Source: Heyndrickxia sporothermodurans (GTDB lineage Bacteria; Bacillota; Bacilli; Bacillales; Bacillaceae_C). From it: a DNA stretch of 64,000 nucleotides. Shown here piece by piece: positions 16,598 through 25,258 of this stretch. Each line of letters begins with the position of its first letter. Within the stretch, counting starts at the first letter, position 1. The translations under genes and the position numbers were made by a program. Under the pieces are notes generated by a model that worked only from the letters and a program-made list of their open reading frames with translations, had not been told where the DNA came from and did not search any database. The stretch covers positions 26,049 through 90,048 of the forward strand of contig BORH01000019.1 of assembly GCA_018333075.1 (NCBI GenBank), in the 5' to 3' direction.

Positions 16598-17485
16598 TTA
16601 TGGATTTTTTGTCACATTTACAAAGGCAGTTCTTATAAAATCCAATTGGTATTTCCCTGAACCAAAGCGATAATCAGAAGATTTTTTCTTATGTTGATCA
16701 GCATGCGCGATACCTGTCATTTCACTCACATCTTCTGTATGAATGGAGACATTTGCATGGTCCTCAAAGGCTACATTGACTGTATTAGCTGAATCAATGG
16801 ACCAATGATTGGCAAGACTTCTCAGCTTCAAAGTTATTTCATTATTGTCCCCGGTTACTTCAAGCTTCAGATTGCTCGGAATCAGTAAGGTTGAGTTCAT
16901 ATTCATCTGATTCATTAATGGCTGATGGGGGTCTGGCAAATCCTTTATTTTAATATACAAAGTATCCCCTTTCTCCTTCACCATCAAATAATCTTCATAT
17001 GATTTAAGTTTATCTTGTTTGGATGCTATATCTCCTTGATAGGTACCGAAAATCGATACATTTTTTTCAGATGTTCCTTCTATTCTTATCGGGTAACACC
17101 CTGATTCAACAACGATTCGTTTAATATTTTCTCCTATAGCTTTCTCAAAGCTTGGCAAATCAACGGTCTTTTGTACTGCCTTTATAGATGTTGTAACCTT
17201 GTCTAGAACGCCTGTCGTCGTAACAATTGTAAGGCCAATTCCAACGGCACCAATGATTCCAACAAAAATAATACTTAAAAAATCATATTTTAACATCGGT
17301 TTTTCCTGCTTTGAGAAATACAGAGACAGAAGAATTTCAATACCAAGAACAATTAATAAGACTGGCCACCAGTTCACCATTACGGTTGCCGCATTCCAAT
17401 GAAACAATTGAGTAAGAACGAGAAATACACCGAGAAATATAAGGGAAATTCCCATTGAAAATGTACCGACACGCCATGATTTCAT
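16598..17485 (-). CDS. LiaF/DUF5668-like membrane protein
   Basis: 295 aa. Two N-terminal helices (about 8-27 and 36-53) with WWPVLLIVLGIEILL resemble the LiaF/DUF5668 transmembrane unit, and a third lies at about 70-90. The remainder is a predicted beta-rich extracytoplasmic domain with repeated short hydrophobic strands (VESGCYPIRIEG, STLLIPSNLKLEVTGDNNEITL, VNVAFEDHANVSIHTEDV), like DUF4097-type beta-helices. It is the last gene of the sigma-anti-sigma operon, starting on the stop of the gene before it (TAATG). A role in sensing or countering envelope stress is inferred from the operon. Confidence 0.65.
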   Translation of the reverse strand: MKSWRVGTFSMGISLIFLGVFLVLTQLFHWNAATVMVNWWPVLLIVLGIEILLSLYFSKQEKPMLKYDFLSIIFVGIIGAVGIGLTIVTTTGVLDKVTTSIKAVQKTVDLPSFEKAIGENIKRIVVESGCYPIRIEGTSEKNVSIFGTYQGDIASKQDKLKSYEDYLMVKEKGDTLYIKIKDLPDPHQPLMNQMNMNSTLLIPSNLKLEVTGDNNEITLKLRSLANHWSIDSANTVNVAFEDHANVSIHTEDVSEMTGIAHADQHKKKSSDYRFGSGKYQLDFIRTAFVNVTKNP

Positions 17486-18552
17486 TATTTACCATCTCCC
17501 TTGCGTTTATTCCCAATAAGAAGCTTTATACCTCCACCAATTAGAAGTATACAAACAAGCACTGTTTGGAAATATTGGCTAAACCAATATTGATAGTCGA
17601 AGTGTAAATATTGGTTTAGGACTGGTGATAATGCAGGCAATAATACATTTGATAGCAAATAATACATGCCTAGCAATAACAAACCTATTCCTACCCATTT
17701 CTGGTGATTATTTAAATATGAAATGATTGGTCTATCTTCCATCTCTTCTCGTCCATACTTTGATGCTCTCTGTAAACCATCAAAAAAGCTATAAAACCAT
17801 ATTATTGGAACGATAAATAAGAATATCCCTAATCGTAAAACATCCAAAATATAAATAGAAAATAAGAAGGCTGCCATTAATTGAATTCCTCGCTGTTGCA
17901 TGCCTAAATATAAATGACCCGCACCTGGAATAATTGATAAAAAGGTAGCAATTGATCTGCTTTTCTTTCCATCTTCCCGTTTCATTTCAATTTCCTCTAG
18001 AATTGAGCGGTCAACCAGTTCCTCACCTTGTTGTTTTTTCGTTAGTTGCTGCATAACATCAAAGAAACCATAAACCCAAATAACTAGAAGAAACAGAAGG
18101 AATACGAGAAATTCAATTCTTCCAGTAAATGCTGTGATAAATAAAATCATTACACTTAAGCCTAGGAAGGAGACTAATATGGTTAATCCTCGGTTCATTA
18201 AGCCTAATTGAAAATGTCCAAGACCAGGTACAAACGATAAAATGATTGTATAGAAGCGTTCTGATTCTGGGTTAGACGCATTTTGATCCGTTTTATCTTT
18301 ATTTGAATGATACACTTTTGATGCAATGATCGCTGTAACGATAAAGTTAATAATATAGAGAACAAATCCAATTAAACCAAGTACAAATGCAAAAAATTCA
18401 TTATAAATTACCTTAACTAGATATAATCCAACCAGCGGAAAACCAAAAACTGTAAGTGTATAAAATAGACCGCCGATTTTCCCTAGATAAAGCAATCCTC
18501 CTCCAGGAAAAAAGGCTAATAGGAAGGCAACAATCGGATTTTTCTTACTCAT
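17485..18552 (-). CDS. Multi-repeat TM2-like membrane protein
   Basis: 355-residue polytopic protein with three copies of a TM2-like hairpin: AFLLAFFPGGGLLYLGKIGG (about 9-28), LSFVPGLGHFQLGLMNRG (about 104-121) and LSIIPGAGHLYLGMQQRG (about 205-222). Each is followed by long hydrophobic helices. The F-x-PG-x-G-x-x-x-L-G signature is the hallmark. It overlaps the anti-sigma gene by ATGA and is followed by the LiaF-like gene, so it belongs to the ECF regulon. I know no defined function. Confidence 0.65.
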   Translation of the reverse strand: MSKKNPIVAFLLAFFPGGGLLYLGKIGGLFYTLTVFGFPLVGLYLVKVIYNEFFAFVLGLIGFVLYIINFIVTAIIASKVYHSNKDKTDQNASNPESERFYTIILSFVPGLGHFQLGLMNRGLTILVSFLGLSVMILFITAFTGRIEFLVFLLFLLVIWVYGFFDVMQQLTKKQQGEELVDRSILEEIEMKREDGKKSRSIATFLSIIPGAGHLYLGMQQRGIQLMAAFLFSIYILDVLRLGIFLFIVPIIWFYSFFDGLQRASKYGREEMEDRPIISYLNNHQKWVGIGLLLLGMYYLLSNVLLPALSPVLNQYLHFDYQYWFSQYFQTVLVCILLIGGGIKLLIGNKRKGDGK

Positions 18553-19007
18553 TTTTTCTCCTCCTGTTCTGATTTCTTTTGTACTTCTTTATCGATAAAC
18601 GAAACTTTATTTTTCATAAAGCCTTCAACAACTGATGGCTCATTCTTCTTATTCGCTTCAAAGTCACTTACGATATTCATAAGATGAGAAAACACACCCG
18701 TTGACATGAGAAAAAGAGTCATAGCTGCAGCTAAAACATAATGAAATGCGGGTTTATGATAAAACTTAGAGACAGGCATTTTCTTTTCAGTTACCTGCTG
18801 CTGATTAATTTTTATCATGACTGCATCTGTAAATGCCTCATCATGCTGCATAACCGGAAGCTGTTGCTCCTGTGCTTCAATCACTTCCATGTAGGTGGAC
18901 AAGCATTGGCCACATTCGAATAAATGTGTGTCGTATTGCTCTCTCGTTTCTTCATCTAGCTGATTCTTCACATATAGAACCCAATCCTCATAACTTATAT
19001 GCATCAT
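18549..19007 (-). CDS. Anti-sigma factor, zinc-finger (zf-HC2) type
   Basis: 152 aa. The N-terminal anti-sigma domain carries the HX3CX2C zinc motif THLFECGQC (H28, C32, C35). A single membrane helix lies at about 90-108, and a short charged extracytoplasmic tail ends the protein. It should bind and hold the ECF sigma factor until a signal releases it. The ATG at 19007 follows GGAGG by seven bases and overlaps the sigma factor stop as ATGA; an upstream in-frame start at 19043 would lie within the sigma gene and lacks this site. Confidence 0.85.
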   Translation of the reverse strand: MMHISYEDWVLYVKNQLDEETREQYDTHLFECGQCLSTYMEVIEAQEQQLPVMQHDEAFTDAVMIKINQQQVTEKKMPVSKFYHKPAFHYVLAAAMTLFLMSTGVFSHLMNIVSDFEANKKNEPSVVEGFMKNKVSFIDKEVQKKSEQEEKK

Positions 19008-19543
19008 CGAAAATCCTCCTCCTTCCAATGCTTCTTCATCCAAAGCCTTGCACGATACAGCTTAGTCTCAATCGTTTTTACTTGAACCTGTTGTTCCTCA
19101 GCCAGTTGCTGGTATGTTTTTTCTTTTATATAAAAGCCTTCAATCACTTCCTGATAATTTTCCGGAACCTCATCCAGCCGTTTTCTAATTAACTCTCTTT
19201 TTTCCTTTAGTAACACAGTTTCTTCCGTATTTATATTACCTTGATATACCTCTGGTTGAAATTCAACTATATTTTCCTCTTGCCTTCGTAGTTTCTTCCT
19301 TTTTATATCTATCGCATGATTAACCGCAATTCTTGTTATCCATGTTTTAAAACCTTGATTCTCATATTTGGGGAGAGAAGCATAGATTTTCAAAAACACT
19401 TCTTGAGCGGCATCCTCAGCATCCTGCTGATTCCGTAAAATAGCGTAAACCGTATGAAAAATGTGGAGTCGATACTTTTCGACTAACAGCCGAAATGCAT
19501 GGTCATTTCCATTCTTCACCTTCTCAATAAGCATGGCATCCAA
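19004..19543 (-). CDS. ECF sigma factor
   Basis: 179-residue RNA polymerase sigma factor with only regions 2 and 4. Region 2 includes DAEDAAQEVFLKIYASLPKY and FKTWITRIAVNHAID; region 4 has EVPENYQEVIEGFYIKEKTYQQLAEEQQVQVKTIETKLYRAR. It heads a four-gene operon with its zinc anti-sigma factor and two membrane proteins. The TTG start is supported by GGGGGG-AGAAGTT in front. It resembles Bacillus cell-envelope-stress ECF factors (SigX, SigM, SigV class) but I cannot assign it to one. A weak ECF-like match (TGAAAA-N17-TACGAT) lies about 80 bases upstream and could be an autoregulated promoter. Confidence 0.9.
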   Translation of the reverse strand: MDAMLIEKVKNGNDHAFRLLVEKYRLHIFHTVYAILRNQQDAEDAAQEVFLKIYASLPKYENQGFKTWITRIAVNHAIDIKRKKLRRQEENIVEFQPEVYQGNINTEETVLLKEKRELIRKRLDEVPENYQEVIEGFYIKEKTYQQLAEEQQVQVKTIETKLYRARLWMKKHWKEEDFR

Positions 19544-19634
19544 AACTTCTCTCCCCCCTTTCTAATAATCTCCTATTATAAACGAAAAATCGTACATTCC
19601 CCCCTACACATTTTTCATTAAATTTTTTTGGTCA

Positions 19635-19667
19635 TAAAAAAAACTAGCCCTATTATTGAGGACTAGT
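19635..19667 (-). terminator. Terminator of the DUF1453-like gene
   Basis: ACTAGTCC and GGGCTAGT pair over 8 bp with one wobble, followed on the minus strand by TTTTTTTTA. It overlaps the stop codon of the gene. Confidence 0.72.
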
Positions 19668-20175
19668 CATTTAACGAATGTTCGATTGACTTGCTTTTGA
19701 TTAATACGAATGAATAATAGCCAATATAATAGACAGCCAAAATGAAAAAGACAGCTAATGTCAATGGATCCCTTCCATATGCTTCCGGCCCTAATTGCGG
19801 TTGTGTTTTAGATAATGTGTATATCTCAAAAATCCGGTATAAGAATCTGCTTAAAAAGATAAACAAAATCAGTGATTCAATCCATATATGCGTTCGAAAC
19901 ATAATGGTCTCTTTTTGCCTTTCAAATTGGCTATGCCTCATAGCAAATATTAGAAGAGCACTACCTATAGCAGCACCAACTAAATCATATAAAAATGAAA
20001 TCGGGTGCAGTGCACTTGTAAATAATAATAGAATAACTAAAAATGAAAATATTGTTATGCGTGTTATAAGCCTTCTTTTTTTTAATGGTTGAAACCCAAT
20101 CGATCGCTTTACTCGACGATAGAGAATAAAGCCAATCACTAAAAATGAATATAAATACTGTGGATGGACGTGCAA
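19663..20175 (-). CDS. Polytopic membrane protein, possibly DUF1453/CcdC-like
   Basis: 170 aa with about five hydrophobic helices separated by short basic loops: RRVKRSIGFQPLKKRR near residue 20, then helices at about 38-55, 62-79, 95-113 and 136-158. The pattern of an N-terminal helix, a YRRVKRxxGxQPL loop and four further helices reminds me of the CcdC/DUF1453 family. I am not sure. The TTG start follows AGGTG. It is 15 bases downstream of the N-acetyltransferase gene and may be co-transcribed with it. Confidence 0.45.
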   Translation of the reverse strand: MHVHPQYLYSFLVIGFILYRRVKRSIGFQPLKKRRLITRITIFSFLVILLLFTSALHPISFLYDLVGAAIGSALLIFAMRHSQFERQKETIMFRTHIWIESLILFIFLSRFLYRIFEIYTLSKTQPQLGPEAYGRDPLTLAVFFILAVYYIGYYSFVLIKSKSIEHSLND

Positions 20176-20190
20176 GCAGGCACCTACTTT

Positions 20191-21003
20191 CTATTTTTTA
20201 AACAAAATAACTCCACGTTTTTCAAGAAATTGAATCGATTCATCTAATGAATGCTCATCAATTTGATAAACCTCCTGAACCGTCTGTCTCCATTTATTCA
20301 TATCACGCATTTGAATTTCACGGATATTCCGATAGGTCATTACCTTTATTGACCCATCTCTCAAAAAATAGCATTCATGTCCGTTAAACCTCACTGCGGT
20401 AATTCTTCTCATCGTTGTATTTTGATCATCATCAATATACGATTGTTCAATATCTTTTTTAATATCATCTTCTGTTAATGGTGTCCATTCAATTTCCTTT
20501 TTCACAAATGACCTTCCATTTGATCGGCGATCGATTTCAAAGCGATCTTTTGTTTTTTGGATAAAGATAATTTCCTCACCAAACCCATGAAGGACATGTC
20601 TTCTTTTCGCTACTAGCTCAACAGGCTTCATAATCGGAGAGCCATAGCCCACATCAACATAAAATTGCCGCTCATCCAATGTTACCATAGTAGCTAGATG
20701 CCCAGGATTTACTCGAACTAAAGAACAGACGAACCCTAGTTCAGTTAGAAGCCTTGAAAAATTTATGTTCAAGGTATAGCAGGTTCCTCCCCACCCTTTT
20801 TCTAATAAGTTTTCTACAAAAACTTCTAGCGATGGAACAAAGCTCGATTTTTCCTGATAATAATGAAACTTACTAAATGTTTCATAAGGAATTCGAGATA
20901 GATGCTGTTGAATGAGCCTTTGTAAATAATTCACAGATGGCGCTTCTTTATCTATTTTTAAATACTTTAAGTAGCTTTCAATGATTTGTTCCAAGTCTAT
21001 CAC
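20191..21003 (-). CDS. Arylamine N-acetyltransferase family protein
   Basis: About 270 aa with the NAT catalytic triad: C75 in GWGGTCYTLN, H102 in NPGHLATMV and D117 in FYVDVGYGSP. IPYETFSKFHYY near 38-49 is also conserved. Such enzymes move an acetyl group from acetyl-CoA to aromatic amines or hydrazines through the cysteine, or act on natural-product precursors. I chose the GTG at 21003 from the family's usual N-terminus (DLEQIIESYLKYL); its ribosome binding site is poor, and an ATG at 21096 in the same frame remains possible. Confidence 0.82.
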   Translation of the reverse strand: MIDLEQIIESYLKYLKIDKEAPSVNYLQRLIQQHLSRIPYETFSKFHYYQEKSSFVPSLEVFVENLLEKGWGGTCYTLNINFSRLLTELGFVCSLVRVNPGHLATMVTLDERQFYVDVGYGSPIMKPVELVAKRRHVLHGFGEEIIFIQKTKDRFEIDRRSNGRSFVKKEIEWTPLTEDDIKKDIEQSYIDDDQNTTMRRITAVRFNGHECYFLRDGSIKVMTYRNIREIQMRDMNKWRQTVQEVYQIDEHSLDESIQFLEKRGVILFKK

Positions 21004-21342
21004 TCTTTCAATAAAGCTATTTCTAAAACAGCCGATCCTCTTAACAAAATGAAGAATACTTATATTCATTCTCGCAAAATGTAAGAAATCCTGCAAACAA
21101 TTTTATAATGGGAATAATCTTGAAAACTACAAAATAAAAGAGCATTTTGCAAAATACCGACAAACTAGGCAAATGAGTAACACTCAATATTATACGTTTC
21201 TAATTTCAGTAAGTGCAATGCAATTGAAACATGGTTATATACACATTCGCTATCATAAAAATCACTTTTTGACAAACGATATTTATTATTTATATTTCGA
21301 AAATTTACTATATAATATAAAAAACACTGAAGGGGTGTTGTT
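21004..21342. other. Divergent intergenic region
   Basis: AT-rich spacer between the minus-strand N-acetyltransferase and the plus-strand GNAT gene. I see the promoter at 21269-21296 and no gene; the possible longer N-terminus of the NAT (to 21096) would fall here. Confidence 0.4.
21269..21296 (+). promoter_or_regulatory. Candidate promoter of the RimJ/RimL-like gene
   Basis: Perfect -35 TTGACA (21269-21274), a 16-bp spacer and -10 TATATT (21291-21296), about 47 bases before the ATG at 21343. Confidence 0.55.
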
Positions 21343-21942
21343 ATGGAACTTGAAAAAATCTACGCTGATCTGCCTATTTTAGAGACGGATCGTCTAATTC
21401 TAAGAAAGCTATCAATGGAAGACGCAGAGAATATCTATTCTTACGGCTCTAATGAAGAGGTTTCTAAATATGTGACTTGGGATACACACCGAACAGTAGC
21501 AGACACAAAGGAATATATTGAATATGTTCTAAGGCAATACGAAAATGGTCAAATAGCTCCTTGGGGAATTGAATACAAGCTAAATAAGCAATTGATTGGG
21601 ACAATTGATTTTGTTTGGTGGAAACCACGACATAAAAGTGCTGAAATCGGCTATGTCCTCCATCAAGATTACTGGGGAAAAGGCATAACAACGGAAGCAG
21701 CACGTGCATTACTAGCATTTGGATTTAAAAATATGGAGTTAATTCGCATTCAAGCACGATGTCTTGTTGAAAACATTGGTTCCAGGTGTGTTATGGAGAA
21801 AATTGGCATGTCCTATGAAGGAACCCTTAGAAAAGAATTGTTTATTAAAGGAAAACATTGGGATATAAATATGTTTTCAATACTAAAAGAGGAATTTGAA
21901 GCCTTTAACCTTGTAAAAAAGAAACAGGTTAATCACAATTAA
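21343..21942 (+). CDS. GNAT acetyltransferase, RimJ/RimL-like
   Basis: 199 residues of the RimJ/RimL-type GNAT fold: PILETDRLILRKLSMEDAENIYSY at the N-terminus, AEIGYVLHQDYWGKGITTEAARALLAFGF as the acetyl-CoA motif (about 100-130), and ENIGSRCVMEKIGMSYEGTLR near the C-terminus. These enzymes acetylate N-termini of ribosomal proteins or small amines; the target here is unknown. AAGGGGTG precedes the ATG. It is a single-gene unit with promoter and terminator. Confidence 0.85.
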   Translation: MELEKIYADLPILETDRLILRKLSMEDAENIYSYGSNEEVSKYVTWDTHRTVADTKEYIEYVLRQYENGQIAPWGIEYKLNKQLIGTIDFVWWKPRHKSAEIGYVLHQDYWGKGITTEAARALLAFGFKNMELIRIQARCLVENIGSRCVMEKIGMSYEGTLRKELFIKGKHWDINMFSILKEEFEAFNLVKKKQVNHN

Positions 21943-21966
21943 GCAGCTTGAATATTTCAAGCTGCT
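21942..21966. terminator. Terminator between convergent genes
   Basis: AGCAGCTTGAA and TTCAAGCTGCT form a perfect 11-bp stem with a 3-nt loop, followed by CTTGTTT on the plus strand. It overlaps the stop of the GNAT gene and can serve both directions. Confidence 0.75.
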
Positions 21967-21971
21967 CTTGT

Positions 21972-22727
21972 TTATTTTATATGTAGTGTCAGAGCCTCTA
22001 CTAAAAATGCCTCATCAATCCCTGTTTTTTGATGAATCACGTTTGCCCACTGTTCAACCGTTTCTTGTTTCGGGTCATGAAACAGTCCTTCACTCGTACT
22101 TAAAAAGCTAGTCCAATTATAAAATTCCCAATGGGCCATTTCATTTTTATATGGGATTCTATACTCCAGCAATGGTGGCTTTTCTAAATGATTTTGTGAC
22201 AGTTCAGCTGCAGCTAGAAATTGATTCATTTCAATCGGATCAAGATGAAATTCCTGTGTACTGCATTTCCCATTAGGACGATGATAAAGAATTTTTACAT
22301 GGTCCTCATCACTTGTCACTACTTGGATTTCAGCAGCTGTAAAAAATCCTGTCAACTTTTCATTTGAAAACTCTTCAGAATCAGAATCGATCAATATTGG
22401 ATTTAACCAGAGATCACCTAAATCACATAAATAACGATTTCCATTTCCATTCACTGCAATTACAGCGACATGGGCGCTTGTTGTCCCAATATGATGACCT
22501 ATCGGATAGGCTTTCACCCCATTTTTCGCAAATTCATCTAATAGCCAAAGCGCTAAATCAAAGCAGTTGCCCGAATTTCCAAATTGCGCACGATGCTCTT
22601 TCATTAATGAAACATCTCTTTGCTTCTTCCTTCCTGCTTGATGGAAATACCATGCTTTCGTAAGTGTTTCCATTGGGAAGTCATCAAACTTCCTCCAAAC
22701 CGATAATATGTCTTCTGTTGCATGCAT
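21972..22727 (-). CDS. Putative NAT-like/papain-like thiol enzyme
   Basis: A 251-residue protein I do not recognise as a named family. It has a candidate Cys-His-Asp triad in the order found in arylamine N-acetyltransferases and transglutaminase-like enzymes: C55 in GNSGNCFDLALWLLDEF, H86 in TTSAHVAVIAV and D102 in RYLCDLGDLW. It lacks the GG(T/Q)C motif of true NATs. The ATG at 22727 is chosen because AAGGAGG lies nine bases before it; the open frame continues upstream to 22832 but would cross the nrnB terminator. It is probably a separate transcription unit. Confidence 0.55.
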   Translation of the reverse strand: MHATEDILSVWRKFDDFPMETLTKAWYFHQAGRKKQRDVSLMKEHRAQFGNSGNCFDLALWLLDEFAKNGVKAYPIGHHIGTTSAHVAVIAVNGNGNRYLCDLGDLWLNPILIDSDSEEFSNEKLTGFFTAAEIQVVTSDEDHVKILYHRPNGKCSTQEFHLDPIEMNQFLAAAELSQNHLEKPPLLEYRIPYKNEMAHWEFYNWTSFLSTSEGLFHDPKQETVEQWANVIHQKTGIDEAFLVEALTLHIK

Positions 22728-22791
22728 AATCAAATTCCTCCTTTTTATAAATACATTACATTCTTTATAAACGAGGAGAAATCCTTGTACA

Positions 22792-22821
22792 AAAAAAGCG
22801 ATTTTAAAGAATCGCTTTTTT
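22792..22821 (-). terminator. nrnB terminator
   Basis: AAAAAAGCGATT and AATCGCTTTTTT form a perfect 12-bp stem with a 6-nt loop and a built-in T-run on the minus strand, 8 bases after the nrnB stop. Confidence 0.85.
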
Positions 22822-22828
22822 AATCTGG

Positions 22829-24013
22829 TCATCCTTTCGCTTTTCCTACTTCATTCATTAAATAATTTACAAACTCATCATCTTTTACAAGCCATGTCAT
22901 TTCATTTCTTTTCAGGTATATTTCAGCCTCCTGAAAGCTAGAAAAGATTTCTTCTATTTTCACTTTATTTTTTTCAATAGCCCATTCATTTTCATTCACA
23001 GGATATAGCAGAAACAGCTCATCCCTTCGATTTTTATATAAAGAACCAAAGGTGGATTGCTTAATGTTAAAGCGATTTCTTTTTGCATCCTCCCGAAGGG
23101 GCTCTAAATGGAAGGTTTCCTCTACAAATAGCTTATAGGTTTCCTCTGTTAAGGAACAGCCTGATGCTTTTGCATGTCCTCCTCCACCAAAATGTCCAGC
23201 TACCTCTGAAACGTCGACATGATCATGAATGGTACGAAATCCTACACGTTTACCACCAATATTAAGAATAGCGATATAATCAAGATGTGGGTATTCCTTA
23301 CCAAGCTCGTTTCCTAGCTCAGAATGGTAAGATTCAGCATAAACAATACCTGCAAAATAATCTCCGACCTTCTTTTGCACAATTTCATGACCTTTTCGAC
23401 GAATATAGCGTTCAATCTTATTTTCTTCCATCTCCAGTAATTTCTTTTCAAATTCGTCAAAATAAAAATGCTCACTTGCTTTAAGACGCTCAATCATCTT
23501 TTCTTCAAATTCATCTATAGACACTAAGAAAAAAAGTGCATTAAGTCTTTGAGCCTCAAAGTTGTTATTTTTCTCCCACTCCCACGTATCATATTGTCTA
23601 ACAAGCTCAACAAACTCACTTATAGAGTCAGTAGCCTCCATTAACTGATTTGTAACTAAATAATCGTATAGTAAAGAAGTAGCTGAAGTTAAATTTCCTT
23701 GCTTATCCTCAACAATTACCTGTCCCCACTCATAATCATTGAAATGTAGTGCTGACTTATGATGATCAAGCAAATGAACCTTTCCACCAGATTGATGAAA
23801 TTCTTCTAACCGTTTTTCATTTTCTTCATTTACAGATAAATCGGTTATCAGTAAAAAGGTGTCTTTTTCCTCGTTCTCCAAAAACCATTCCACTTCTCGA
23901 TTCAGTCCAGAAATCGAATTATAACGTACCTTTACTTGATTACCAAAAGCAATTTTTGCGAGAATGCCACAGCCAACTCCATCTAAATCATTATGCGATA
24001 ATATTTTATACAT
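22829..24013 (-). CDS. nrnB: DHH-family oligoribonuclease NrnB
   Basis: 394-residue DHH/DHHA1 phosphoesterase. Manganese-binding motifs are visible: HNDLDGVGCG at 7-16 (H7, D9, D11), ITDLS near 56-60 and LLDHHKSA (D83, H84, H85). The DHHA1 substrate domain has GGGGHAKASGCS near 280. This layout matches B. subtilis NrnB (YngD), which degrades very short RNAs. The start is the ATG at 24013, six bases after AGGTG; a GTG at 24022 overlaps that site. It is followed by a strong terminator. Confidence 0.85.
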   Translation of the reverse strand: MYKILSHNDLDGVGCGILAKIAFGNQVKVRYNSISGLNREVEWFLENEEKDTFLLITDLSVNEENEKRLEEFHQSGGKVHLLDHHKSALHFNDYEWGQVIVEDKQGNLTSATSLLYDYLVTNQLMEATDSISEFVELVRQYDTWEWEKNNNFEAQRLNALFFLVSIDEFEEKMIERLKASEHFYFDEFEKKLLEMEENKIERYIRRKGHEIVQKKVGDYFAGIVYAESYHSELGNELGKEYPHLDYIAILNIGGKRVGFRTIHDHVDVSEVAGHFGGGGHAKASGCSLTEETYKLFVEETFHLEPLREDAKRNRFNIKQSTFGSLYKNRRDELFLLYPVNENEWAIEKNKVKIEEIFSSFQEAEIYLKRNEMTWLVKDDEFVNYLMNEVGKAKG

Positions 24014-24256
24014 GCTCTTCACCTCTGAACGTAGTATGGTTTCTAATGTTGAAAATTATTGATTGTCCTTAGAATTTTCACAAAAAAATACTTACCTTAA
24101 ATCAAACCTTTATCCAAGATTAATTTTATCAAAGTCTTGGTATTAATGAAAAAATAGATTTTCTTATAAGATGAAATAGGTTTATTGAAGAAGAAATAAT
24201 TAGTAAAATGAATAAAAATAAGTCATTTTCTCAATGGTAAGGAAGGGGTTTTAGGT

Positions 24257-24631
24257 ATGAAAAAAAGGTTCTTATGTCATTTGATACTTTTATTAGTGAT
24301 AGCAGGCTGTTCAGCTACACCTATGAATCCAACAGCGAAATCTATTCTTAAAGAAAACCCTCACGCAGATATTCTGAGATATAATAATTTAATTTATATT
24401 AACGCAACTAACATCGAATCGGTAAAAAAATCAAACTATACAAAAGGCGATAAAATTGGAGAAATAAAGAAAACGACGACATCCTCTATAAATTTCAAAA
24501 ATTTTTATGCTACAAAATTAGCAACTGGAACTGAGATTTTCTCTACTGGTGATAAAGATAAAGATACTTACACTATAATTACAGAAGTAAATGGAAAACA
24601 AATACTGTATCGGGTGCTTTTAGAGGGATAG
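24257..24631 (+). CDS. Small lipoprotein, unknown function
   Basis: 124-residue secreted protein with a type II signal peptide: MKKRF, a hydrophobic core, and the lipobox VIAGC with C18. The mature part is small, basic and probably all-beta, ending in NGKQILYRVLLEG. I do not recognise the family. AAGGAAGGGG lies before the ATG. It is a single gene whose 3' side opens directly into repeat array B with no clear terminator between. Confidence 0.75.
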   Translation: MKKRFLCHLILLLVIAGCSATPMNPTAKSILKENPHADILRYNNLIYINATNIESVKKSNYTKGDKIGEIKKTTTSSINFKNFYATKLATGTEIFSTGDKDKDTYTIITEVNGKQILYRVLLEG

Positions 24632-24679
24632 ATGTATCATATTTTTTGGTAAAATGAACCATTGTGGGAGGACAGAAGT

Positions 24680-25210
24680 TATTTTAGTCTTATCGTTGAA
24701 TTGTTAATTGTATAGCGGAATTCCTTCTCTCATTGGAGAATGACCATCTTTAAAGTAGAATTCCATTGATTACTGCTGATATCAACGTTTTATCGTTGAT
24801 ATGTTTGAAAATGTGGTCGATATATTATAAATTGCAGTCGATAAATGGATAATTTCTGTTGATAAAGTCGGTAAAACGGGGGATTTCCCTTGCTCATCGC
24901 AGATAAAAGGCATCTAGGGTTGATAAGGACATTATTTTTGTAACGACAGATGATATTCTAGTTTTATCGTTGATTTGTTAATTTTATAGCTGAATTCCTT
25001 CTCTCATTGGAGAATAACCATCTTTAAAGTTGAATTCCATTGATTACTGCTGATATCACCGTTTTATCGCTGATATGTTTGAAAATGTGGTCGATATATT
25101 ATAAATTGCAGTCGATAAATGGATAATTTATGTTGATAAAGTCGGTAAAGCGGGGGATATCCCTTGCTCATTGCAGATAAAAGGCATTTAAGCTGATATA
25201 AACATTCTAC
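24680..25210. repeat. Repeat array B: ~21-bp repeats, GTTGATAA core, duplicated at 274 bp
   Basis: The gap between the convergent lipoprotein and thioredoxin-like genes holds about 24 direct units of 19-21 bp. Most begin G-Y-Y-GATAW: GCTGATATC, GTTGATATG, GTCGATATA, GTCGATAAA, GTTGATAAA, GCAGATAAA. The whole set is duplicated: GTTGA at 24695 recurs at 24969, and GGAATTCC-type sequence at 24718 recurs at 24992, an exact 274-bp offset. That is 13 units, including one long unit of 29 bp. The two copies are nearly identical. Units of mixed length leave no reading frame. Confidence 0.85.
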
Positions 25211-25223
25211 TTCTAAACATCAT

Positions 25224-25248
25224 AAAAAGACAGCTAGATCTAGCTGCC
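25224..25248 (-). terminator. Terminator of the thioredoxin-like gene
   Basis: The 16-bp palindrome CAGCTAGATCTAGCTG (25231-25246) is flanked on the minus strand by a downstream TCTTTTTATG run. It lies about 13 bases after the stop at 25259. Confidence 0.65.
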
Positions 25249-25258
25249 CTTTTCCTCA

